From contig JANQKJ010000185.1 in the NCBI GenBank assembly GCA_028281205.1, positions 1 to 9,994 on the forward strand: a DNA stretch of 9,994 nt. Direction: 5' to 3'. The position numbers and the translations under genes were made by a program. Positions 1 through 6,252 of this stretch are shown here, in pieces. The notes under the pieces were generated by a model. The model was not told the DNA's origin and did not search any database. It worked only from the letters and a program-made list of their open reading frames with translations. Source of the DNA: Gammaproteobacteria bacterium (GTDB taxonomy: Bacteria > Pseudomonadota > Gammaproteobacteria > UBA4575). Numbering within the stretch: the stretch's first letter is position 1; each line of letters opens with the position of its first letter.

Positions 1-1345
1 ATAAGTAGCGTGTTCCGGCTGGCAACAATTTTGGTAAAAGATTCATCAGACGCTGCGGCTTGATAGGAGAGTCATTACTCCATGTTTTTTCCAGTTCATC
101 TTGTTCTATTCTTAAATGAGGAGCATCTTCATTATTCTTAAATAATGAAAAATCGATAGGTTTCCATTTTTTTACATTTTCGAATTGCTTTGCAATTGGT
201 GAGACACGCAGCTTTTCAAGAACCTGTATAAATGTTTTGTTAATACTTCCTTGCACATGCAATTGCGCCTTTGGTGAACGCATCAAATTAGCTTCTGACT
301 CATCTACATGTATCATTTTACTGCCAATTGACTGAACAACTGTCCATGCATTGGTTGCAGTTTCTTGAAGCGAAGTACCTATGGCGACAACTAAATCAAC
401 CTCATCACTATTGATAAGATTCATAGCGCTTTTATGACCACAAAAACCTATCACACCACAAAATTGAGGGTGATATGGACTAATCAAGCCTTTACCATGT
501 GGTGTAGTCACAATATTTGCATCTAACATCAAGGCAATTGTAAGGATATTATCTATTGCCGCCGCCGCACCTTCACCTATTAGAAAGACTATTTTTCGGC
601 TAATAGACATCGCTTTTACTAGTGCAGATATATTTTCATTATCCACCAGCTCCGACTGCCAGATCAGCTTAGTTAAATCATAACTAGGGCGACTCACTCC
701 AGATTGAGATCGCATTACATCTAGAGGAATACTTAAATGTGCGGGACCATAAGGTGCTTTGGTTGCAGCAGTTACAGCGGATACGAGTTTCTGTTCGAAC
801 TGATCTACATGAGATACTAAGCTACTGTAATGAGTACAGTGCGAAAACATAGCAACTGTATTAATACCAGTATCAGCTGACTCCTGGGTTGCTCCTTTAC
901 CGAAATTAGTAAGCGATGTTTGCGCAGTAACTACTAATAGTGGAGTGTGATTATCATGTGCTGACGCAACTCCGGTAATCAAATTTGTAGTCCCTGGACC
1001 CACCGTTCCACAGCACACACCAATTTTTCCACTATTTCTTGCATAGCCATCGGCCATAAATGCGGCACCTGTTTCATGGCGTGCAATAACAGCTCTTGGT
1101 CCACCACGTTGATGACTTCTCGCTAATGCATTATAGAGAGGTTCAATTGGACCTCCGGGCACGCCAAAAACATAATCGATATCGAGTTGTTTTAAATACG
1201 AAACCAGTAAATCACCCAATTCATATGTGGGTTTAGACAGTTGTGCGACAGCATGGCTATGCTGCTTAACAGGTACATCGACAGTAGTTTTACTCTCGAT
1301 AATTCGTTTGGTTTGCTGGCTTATTATTCTTGTTGGTGTGCTCAT
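1..1345 (-). CDS. Thiamine-diphosphate-dependent enzyme, acetolactate-synthase-like (3' end outside the window)
   Basis: The frame is open from an ATG at 1345 to the left edge and gives 448 residues with no stop. After a ~40-residue polar N terminus comes the ThDP-binding N domain: FGVPGG near residue 60, then RHETGAAFMADGYAR with Glu91 in the position of the cofactor-activating glutamate, then GPGTTN near 116-121. Residues ~235-375 look like the central domain of the family (LIGEGA, then VVAIGTSLQETATNAW). A C-terminal pyrophosphate-binding domain starts near 430, but its GDG...N metal motif lies outside the window. These enzymes decarboxylate 2-oxo acids and ligate or release the activated aldehyde. 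FGVPGG and the HETGAAFMADGYAR run are closest to acetolactate synthase large subunits. No small subunit gene is visible, so the exact substrate is unknown and another family member (oxo-acid decarboxylase, sulfoacetaldehyde or glyoxylate enzyme) remains possible. Only a weak GAGA ribosome site precedes the ATG; an overlapping ATG at 1349 is out of frame. Confidence 0.85.
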   Translation of the reverse strand, partial: MSTPTRIISQQTKRIIESKTTVDVPVKQHSHAVAQLSKPTYELGDLLVSYLKQLDIDYVFGVPGGPIEPLYNALARSHQRGGPRAVIARHETGAAFMADGYARNSGKIGVCCGTVGPGTTNLITGVASAHDNHTPLLVVTAQTSLTNFGKGATQESADTGINTVAMFSHCTHYSSLVSHVDQFEQKLVSAVTAATKAPYGPAHLSIPLDVMRSQSGVSRPSYDLTKLIWQSELVDNENISALVKAMSISRKIVFLIGEGAAAAIDNILTIALMLDANIVTTPHGKGLISPYHPQFCGVIGFCGHKSAMNLINSDEVDLVVAIGTSLQETATNAWTVVQSIGSKMIHVDESEANLMRSPKAQLHVQGSINKTFIQVLEKLRVSPIAKQFENVKKWKPIDFSLFKNNEDAPHLRIEQDELEKTWSNDSPIKPQRLMNLLPKLLPAGTRYL

Positions 1346-1389
1346 GCATTTGTTCTCTAGCTTGGTGACTAGTTGTCATTATTTAAAAT

Positions 1390-1542
1390 CAACTTAACAA
1401 ACTACTTTAACTATGCTGTTGAATTTAAAGCTCTTTTCACGGCCATAAACTAAAATTCATATTAGATTAGTAAGTTAAGTCATTGTTTTAATATTAATAA
1501 TAGTACTTTATCTCCTACCTTGTCTAACTTTTTGTTAAGTTG
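1390..1542. repeat. 12-bp inverted repeat pair spanning 153 bp
   Basis: CAACTTAACAAA at 1390-1401 is the exact reverse complement of TTTGTTAAGTTG at 1531-1542, with 129 bases between the arms. A perfect 12-bp match is more than I would expect by chance in a stretch this short, even allowing for its AT richness. The arms could be two copies of a regulator site upstream of the ThDP enzyme gene, or the ends of a tiny non-autonomous element. I see no target-site duplication directly outside the arms, which weakens the second reading. A related GTTAAGT occurs between them at 1474-1480. Confidence 0.4.
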
Positions 1543-1769
1543 TGATTTATTTAGTTAGCCTCTATCAATTGCTAATGAGTGTCAATAATTAGTTGAAGTC
1601 AAGATTAACTTAGAATTGTTGTGGGTTAATGACAAACATCCAAGAACGTATCTTCATCGGATGCGATATGAAGAAATTGCACAACGCTAATGACTAGCAA
1701 TTACAACAGCTAACTATCAATAAATTCAGTGAGTTATAAACAACTTCTAGCGTACCCATAAGCTAAGTA

Positions 1770-1800
1770 AATACATTACGCTTTATAATGTATTACGCTT
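1770..1800. repeat. 9-bp stem-loop with overlapping 9-bp direct repeats
   Basis: AATACATTA (1770-1778) and TAATGTATT (1786-1794) form a perfect 9-bp inverted repeat around a 7-base loop. ATTACGCTT occurs twice, at 1775-1783 and 1792-1800, 17 bases apart. The structure lies ~45 bases past the stop codon of the minus-strand OmpH-like gene. It could therefore stabilise or end that transcript, but the stem has only one GC pair and no strong T run follows on the minus strand, so it is not a classical intrinsic terminator. A TATAAT hexamer sits inside it on the plus strand, without a -35 partner or a downstream plus-strand gene. Confidence 0.35.
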
Positions 1801-1837
1801 AACGTTTATTTTATTGAGATTTATTGCGTCTACTAAT

Positions 1838-2437
1838 TCAGTCTAACTTGGCAGGCTCATCATTTATTTGAGCTTTTTCGGTATCAGCTGCGGGTTTAGA
1901 AACGCCGCTAGAAGCTCGCGCGCGCATCACGGAGATCACCTCATCAGTAATATCAGCAGCCGGATCAAACCATAAGGTTTCATAGTTAGAGACCAATACA
2001 AGCTTACTTCCGGCTTTTTGGGCAATCTCTTGGGCAATCTCGGCCACCTCTTTACGAAACTGTAATATCAGATCTGATCGAAACTCAGTGGATTGCTGAA
2101 CAGCAAGATTTTTGGAGTTTACTAATTGCTGCTGCGCCTGTAATGCCAGTGACTCTAATTGTTTTTGCTGCTCTTTGGAGGGCGAATTGCCTAACTTATC
2201 TTTTTCATCAGCTACTGTTTCCTCGAGTTGAGAAGCGACTAATTTAAGCTGTTCTGTTAGGCGCAGATTTGCAAATTCTAGTTCTTTTTGCATCACTTCT
2301 TGGCGCCCGGTGGCTTTTGCTACAGCATCTAAATCTACAATTAACATGGGCCTATTGAAGGCAATATCAATAAGGTCACATCCAGTGAGTCCTAGTAGTA
2401 TCAACATAAGCATTGATAACTTAATCTTTGTCACCAC
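1838..2437 (-). CDS. OmpH/Skp-like coiled-coil lipoprotein
   Basis: This 199-residue protein opens with a lipoprotein signal: positive residues (K4, K6), a hydrophobic core and the lipobox LTGC with Cys20 as the predicted lipidation site. The mature part begins with a short strand (MLIVDLDAVAKATGR) resembling the start of Skp/OmpH chaperones, followed by a long Gln/Glu/Lys-rich coiled coil (~45-115), an amphipathic helix, a KLVLVSNYETLWFDP segment that would rejoin the body, and a terminal DITDEVISVM helix. This is the Skp 'jellyfish' order: body, tentacle helices, body. Skp is a soluble chaperone that carries unfolded outer-membrane proteins, so a lipid-anchored version is a variant. Residue +2 after the cysteine is Asp, the E. 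coli inner-membrane retention signal. The last ~25 residues are polar and probably disordered. The start is GTG (2437) with GTG as second codon; no bamA or lpxD is adjacent, unlike typical skp. Family assignment rests on architecture and is moderately sure. Confidence 0.65.
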   Translation of the reverse strand: MVTKIKLSMLMLILLGLTGCDLIDIAFNRPMLIVDLDAVAKATGRQEVMQKELEFANLRLTEQLKLVASQLEETVADEKDKLGNSPSKEQQKQLESLALQAQQQLVNSKNLAVQQSTEFRSDLILQFRKEVAEIAQEIAQKAGSKLVLVSNYETLWFDPAADITDEVISVMRARASSGVSKPAADTEKAQINDEPAKLD

Positions 2438-2442
2438 ATCTA

Positions 2443-2446
2443 CTCC
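2443..2446 (-). promoter_or_regulatory. Shine-Dalgarno GGAG of the OmpH-like lipoprotein gene
   Basis: GGAG on the minus strand lies 5 bases before the GTG at 2437 and 8 bases before the GTG at 2434. Both are workable, so either valine-type codon may initiate. The ATG at 2439 is out of frame and runs into a stop after one codon (ATG TGG TGA). This settles the use of a GTG start. Confidence 0.65.
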
Positions 2447-2627
2447 ATTGTTGAAATATTTAAATTAGTAACGCAGCGCGCACCTTATATGAGATTTATA
2501 AAACAAATATGACAAATAGTTACTCAAACCCTTAATTTTATATGGGAATTAAATTTGCACCTTCATGTTCCAGCTTTGTCACACTTTATGAACAAAATCT
2601 GCCTTATTTAGGGTCTTACTCATAGCC

Positions 2628-2658
2628 TTGCAATCAATCTCACAACAACTCATATAGA
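2628..2658 (+). promoter_or_regulatory. Weak candidate promoter of mltF
   Basis: TTGCAA (2628-2633) and TATAGA (2653-2658) are separated by 19 bases, a little longer than ideal, and lie 44 bases before the mltF ATG. They are the best plus-strand pair I see in the 265-base divergent region shared with the OmpH-like gene, but each hexamer matches only 4 of 6 consensus bases. Confidence 0.25.
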
Positions 2659-2702
2659 TTTTTATACCATTAGTCGGGAAATTCGCTACCCTATACATCA
2701 TT

Positions 2703-4124
2703 ATGTTTGCACGTACCTATTTAAATCTGCTGCCTGTCGCCCTACTGGTTTGGGGCTTGAGCCACATACTGCTGACAGAAAGCAAGGAGATATACACGAC
2801 TGACCTTGAGAGGATTCAGCTCAACGGCAAAATCGATATTATCACGCGCAACACACCTACGACTTACTACATTGGCCCAGAGGGACCCACAGGCTTTGAA
2901 TATGAGCTTGCAACGGCATTTGCTAATCACCTCGGTGTAAAACCAAACGTAATAGTAAGTAATGAATTTGCCAATATTCTTCCGGCTATTGGCGGCCAAG
3001 CTGCGAATCTCGCGGCAGCAGGCATTACAGTCACAGATGCGCGTAAAAAGTTTGTAAATTTTTCAGACAGCTACCAAGAAATTACTCAATTAGTGATTTA
3101 TAAGGCTGGCAATAAAAAGCCACGCAAGATTGAGGATCTTAAAGGTGTCACAATTCATGTCATCAAGGGCAGCAGTCATGAAGAGCTACTCGAGGCATTG
3201 CACAAAGAATATGATTTTTTAAGCTGGCAATCTCATCCTGAATTAAATGTGAGTGCCATGCTAGAAAAAGTGGAAGCAGGTGAATTTGAATACATCATTA
3301 GCGATTCCAATGATTATCAGTTCAACCGACGGTTTTACTCTAAGATACGAAAAGGTTTTCAAATTAGCCAACAACAGTCACTTGCCTGGGTTTTTCCAAA
3401 ATCCAAAGATAACTCTGTGTTGTTAGCTGCTAATGAGTTTTTAGCTTTGTCAAAAGAAAATGGTTTTCTCAAACGCTTACATGAAAAACACTACAATCAT
3501 ATACCAGGTTTAAATTATGCAGGTGCGCATACTTTTCGAAAGCATATCAACTCCCGCTTAGAAAATTTAATTCCGATTTTCAAGCAGGTCGCAGTAGAGC
3601 ATGATATAGATTGGCGTTTCCTAGCGGCAGTTAGCTACCAAGAATCATTATGGAATCCAAAGGCTGTCTCACCTACAGGTGTACGCGGTTTAATGATGCT
3701 TACAAAGAGAACTGCTAAACAACTTGGTATAGAAAACCGTACCGATCCAATAGATAGCACTAAAGGTGGTGCATCTTATCTACTTAAGATTAAAGCTAAA
3801 ATTCCCGAACGTATTGCAGAACCAGATCGCACCTGGATGGCATTAGCTGCATACAACGTAGGATTTGGACACTTAGAAGATGCGCGCGTATTGACTCAGA
3901 AACGTGGCGGTAACCCAGATCAATGGGCCGATGTGCGTGAATCTTTACCTTTGCTTACTCAAAAAGAGTGGTACAAAAAAACTCGCTTTGGTTATGCCAG
4001 AGGTCATGAGCCAGTGCTGTATGTTAGGAATATTCGTAACTACTACGACTTGCTTGTTTGGAAATACAATGAAAGTGAAGGCTTAAAAGACTCTATTACA
4101 CGCATCTTACCTAGAGTAATGTAA
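2703..4124 (+). CDS. mltF: Membrane-bound lytic murein transglycosylase F
   Basis: MltF cleaves the MurNAc-GlcNAc bond of peptidoglycan and leaves 1,6-anhydro-MurNAc ends, acting from the envelope side of the cell. The 473 residues show the family's two modules. After an N-terminal hydrophobic segment (~8-24) lies a solute-binding-protein-3-like domain (~42-265: TGFEYELATAFANHLGV, AAAGITVTDARKKFVNFS). The SLT catalytic domain follows (~290-425), with SYQESLWNP at 311-319, where Glu314 is the expected catalytic acid, then GVRGLMML and AAYNVGFGHLEDAR at 382-395. The N-terminal segment has no lipobox and no clear cleavage site, so it may stay as a membrane anchor. Length is slightly below the ~518 residues of the E. 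coli protein. The start has no obvious Shine-Dalgarno. The gene converges on tadA with one base between stop codons; mltF and tadA are also neighbours in E. coli. Family assignment is very sure. Confidence 0.95.
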   Translation: MFARTYLNLLPVALLVWGLSHILLTESKEIYTTDLERIQLNGKIDIITRNTPTTYYIGPEGPTGFEYELATAFANHLGVKPNVIVSNEFANILPAIGGQAANLAAAGITVTDARKKFVNFSDSYQEITQLVIYKAGNKKPRKIEDLKGVTIHVIKGSSHEELLEALHKEYDFLSWQSHPELNVSAMLEKVEAGEFEYIISDSNDYQFNRRFYSKIRKGFQISQQQSLAWVFPKSKDNSVLLAANEFLALSKENGFLKRLHEKHYNHIPGLNYAGAHTFRKHINSRLENLIPIFKQVAVEHDIDWRFLAAVSYQESLWNPKAVSPTGVRGLMMLTKRTAKQLGIENRTDPIDSTKGGASYLLKIKAKIPERIAEPDRTWMALAAYNVGFGHLEDARVLTQKRGGNPDQWADVRESLPLLTQKEWYKKTRFGYARGHEPVLYVRNIRNYYDLLVWKYNESEGLKDSITRILPRVM

Positions 4125-4125
4125 T

Positions 4126-4599
4126 TCACTTTAGTTGGCGTTTACTCTTAAAGAAACTTTGCAGCAATTGTGCACACTCTTGCTGCAACACACCACCTCT
4201 TACGATTACTTTATGCATATGCTTTTGATCTTGTAACCAGTTGAAGCAACCACCTGCGACACCTGTTTTTTCATCATACGCGCCAAACACTAATCTATTC
4301 ACACGCGCATGCAGCATTGCCCCCGCACACATCATGCAAGGTTCTAATGTCACATACAGTGTAGAACCAGGTAATCGATAATTATTCATTTGCTGCGCGG
4401 CTTTGCGCAACACACATACCTCTGCATGAGCGGTCGGATCATTTAAAGAAATAGGTGAATTATTTGCACTCGCAACAAGTTCATTGTCAATCACTAAAAC
4501 AGCACCCACTGGAACTTCGTCTAGTTGTTGTGCTTGCTTTGCTGCAGCTAATGCATGCCGCATCCAATGTTCATCTGTTTGAATAGATGCTACTCCCAT
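4126..4599 (-). CDS. tadA: tRNA-specific adenosine deaminase
   Basis: TadA converts adenosine 34 to inosine in the anticodon of tRNA-Arg(ACG), allowing it to read CGU, CGC and CGA. The 157-residue protein has the zinc deaminase signature: DPTAHAE (His58 as zinc ligand, Glu60 as proton shuttle) and PCMMC (Cys88 and Cys91 as ligands). EVPVGAVLV near the N terminus and ARVNRLVFGAYDEKTGVAGG after the zinc site fit bacterial TadA rather than cytidine or guanine deaminases. The start is supported by alignment of DEHWMRHALAAA with the E. coli N terminus. The ATG lies inside the end of guaA, giving a 10-base overlap, and the bases before it hold no Shine-Dalgarno, so translation probably depends on ribosomes finishing guaA. 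It is the last gene of the guaB-guaA-tadA unit. Confidence 0.95.
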   Translation of the reverse strand: MGVASIQTDEHWMRHALAAAKQAQQLDEVPVGAVLVIDNELVASANNSPISLNDPTAHAEVCVLRKAAQQMNNYRLPGSTLYVTLEPCMMCAGAMLHARVNRLVFGAYDEKTGVAGGCFNWLQDQKHMHKVIVRGGVLQQECAQLLQSFFKSKRQLK

Positions 4600-6179
4600 T
4601 CAATTGTTGCTGGCGGTTTGCCAGAAATATCATAGGCAACCCGGGAAATACCATCAATTTCATTAATAATTCTTCGCGAAACTAAATCAAGAAAATCATA
4701 TGGAAGATGTGCCCATCGGGCAGTCATAAAATCAATTGTTTCAACAGCACGCAAAGAAACTACATATTGATATTTGCGACCATCTCCCATCACACCCACT
4801 GATTTAACAGGCAAAAATACAGTAAATGCTTGAGACACCTGGTCATATAAATCATGCTTACGTAGCTCTTGAATAAAAATATTGTCTGCTCGGCGTAATA
4901 AATCCGCATATTCTTTTTTTACTTCACCAAGAATACGCACACCCAAACCTGGCCCAGGGAATGGGTGGCGATGAATCATCTCGTAAGGTAAACCCATCTC
5001 ATCACCCAGCCTCCTGACCTCATCCTTAAATAATTCACGCAATGGTTCTACTAATGACAATTCCATATCATCAGGCAAACCACCAACATTGTGATGCGAC
5101 TTAATCAAGTGTGCCTTTCCTGTTGAAGCAGCAGCTGATTCAATAACATCAGGATATATTGTGCCCTGCGCTAGCCAGCGCGCATCTTTGATTTTGCGTG
5201 CTTCTTCCTCAAAAATTTCAATAAATAAATTGCCAATTTTTTTACGCTTCTGCTCTGGGTCATTAATATTTTTTAATGCGGCAAGAAAACGATGTTCTGC
5301 ATCAACACGAATAACTTTTACCCCCATGTGTTGACTAAATGTTTGCATGACCTGATCACCTTCGTGTAAACGCAACAATCCATTATCAACAAAAATACAT
5401 GTTAGTTGTTGACCGATTGCTTTGTGGAGCAAAGCTGCAACCACTGATGAATCGACACCACCTGATAAACCCAAAATAACATGCTCACTACCAACTTGAT
5501 CACGAACGCTATGCACAATATCTTCAATAATATTAGTAGGCGTCCAATTTGCTTTACACTGACATATATCCTTTAAAAATCTTTCAAGTATTTCTTTACC
5601 TTTCTTAGTATGTGTGACCTCAGGGTGAAACTGGAGACCATAGATTCTTTTATCTTCATCCGCAATCGCAGCATGTTGCGCACTATTAGTACTTGCTATA
5701 GTGCTAAATCCTTGTGGCAACTTAGTAACTTTGTCTCCATGAGACATCCATACATCCAGGCAGGCTTGACCCTGCTGATTCTTATTGTCATACAAGTCGG
5801 AAAATAAATGATTATTTTGCACAATCGATACTTGTGCAAAACCGAATTCTCGCTCACTTGCTTCACTCACCTCACCACCCAGTTTATTGGCAAGTGCCTG
5901 CATCCCATAACAAATACCTAAGATCGGCACTGATGTAGCAAAAATATAATCAGGAATATGCGGCGTATCCTCTGAGGTTACAGACTCAGGGCCACCAGAA
6001 AGAATAATTCCACTAACGTTTTGAGCATAAGCTTGTGCCGTCTCAGCATCCCATGAAAAGATTTCACAGTAGACACCAATTTCACGTACGCGTCGTGCAA
6101 TTAACTGCGTATATTGAGAACCATAATCGAGAATTAATATTCGTTGAGAGTGAATGTCAGTAGCAACAGATGAATTCAT
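4590..6179 (-). CDS. guaA: GMP synthase (glutamine-hydrolysing)
   Basis: GuaA aminates XMP to GMP using glutamine and ATP, the last step of GMP synthesis in the cytoplasm. The 529 residues have the normal single-chain order. First is a class I glutamine amidotransferase (~12-205) with GICYGMQAL (nucleophile Cys90) and QFHPEVTHT (His185, Glu187 completing the triad). Next is the N-type ATP pyrophosphatase, with SGGVDSS P-loop at 239-245. Last is the C-terminal dimerisation/XMP-binding domain ending in KPPATIEWE. Length matches the family (525 in E. coli). The start at 6179 puts QRILILDYGSQYTQLIARR at the expected place. It is 71 bases downstream of guaB and presumably co-transcribed; no Shine-Dalgarno is visible and a small hairpin occupies that position (separate entry). 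Its stop codon region contains the tadA start. Confidence 0.98.
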   Translation of the reverse strand: MNSSVATDIHSQRILILDYGSQYTQLIARRVREIGVYCEIFSWDAETAQAYAQNVSGIILSGGPESVTSEDTPHIPDYIFATSVPILGICYGMQALANKLGGEVSEASEREFGFAQVSIVQNNHLFSDLYDNKNQQGQACLDVWMSHGDKVTKLPQGFSTIASTNSAQHAAIADEDKRIYGLQFHPEVTHTKKGKEILERFLKDICQCKANWTPTNIIEDIVHSVRDQVGSEHVILGLSGGVDSSVVAALLHKAIGQQLTCIFVDNGLLRLHEGDQVMQTFSQHMGVKVIRVDAEHRFLAALKNINDPEQKRKKIGNLFIEIFEEEARKIKDARWLAQGTIYPDVIESAAASTGKAHLIKSHHNVGGLPDDMELSLVEPLRELFKDEVRRLGDEMGLPYEMIHRHPFPGPGLGVRILGEVKKEYADLLRRADNIFIQELRKHDLYDQVSQAFTVFLPVKSVGVMGDGRKYQYVVSLRAVETIDFMTARWAHLPYDFLDLVSRRIINEIDGISRVAYDISGKPPATIEWE

Positions 6180-6186
6180 TTTTATA

Positions 6187-6202
6187 TAGAGCTAATGCTC
6201 TA
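6187..6202 (-). promoter_or_regulatory. Small hairpin just before the guaA start codon
   Basis: On the guaA message TAGAGC and GCTCTA pair perfectly (6 bp) around an ATTA loop, ending 7 bases before the ATG. The hairpin occupies the place where a Shine-Dalgarno would be, and the remaining leader (TATAAAA) is not purine-rich in the Shine-Dalgarno sense. It may tune ribosome entry on guaA; the stem is short, so the effect could be small or absent. Confidence 0.3.
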
Positions 6203-6234
6203 GTAGATGTTTATTTTTAAATTTTTAGCAACGC

Positions 6235-6252
6235 AAAAAGGTATGTTTACCT
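6235..6252 (-). terminator. Weak terminator-like stem at the end of guaB
   Basis: Reading along the guaB message, AGGTA-AACA-TACCT overlaps the guaB stop codon and is followed directly by a run of T, the layout of an intrinsic terminator. The stem is only 5 bp with two GC pairs, so at most it would end a fraction of transcripts and lower guaA and tadA relative to guaB. Confidence 0.2.

Larger units (their letters stand above)
1346..1837. other. AT-rich intergenic region without a supported gene
   Basis: About 490 bases separate the 5' end of the ThDP enzyme gene from the 3' end of the OmpH-like gene, both on the minus strand. All frames are broken by frequent stops and I recognise no protein or RNA gene. 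The region must hold the promoter of the ThDP enzyme, on its left side, but I could not pick a convincing -35/-10 pair among many AT-rich candidates. It also contains a long-range inverted repeat at 1390-1542 and a stem-loop with direct repeats at 1770-1800, listed separately. Its length is unusual beside the very tight spacing elsewhere, so it may be an old insertion scar or a degraded gene, but nothing recognisable remains. Confidence 0.6.

Noticed and set aside
1629..1697. 22-codon plus-strand frame with an IFIGCDMKK-like stretch, considered as a transposase or gene remnant
   Set aside because: Too short, with no ribosome site and no recognisable family match that I can support; neighbouring frames do not extend the similarity.
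1784..1789. TATAAT on the plus strand as a promoter
   Set aside because: No -35 element at a suitable distance and no plus-strand gene for ~900 bases; it is part of the AT-rich stem-loop.
2742..2999. Minus-strand 85-codon open frame
   Set aside because: It lies wholly inside mltF, whose domains and catalytic residues are intact, and its translation resembles no known protein.
6231..6247. ACGCAAA followed by AT-rich bases as a PurR box between guaB and guaA
   Set aside because: Only the left half fits the PurR consensus; the right half is not palindromic, and the position is inside the operon and not at its promoter.
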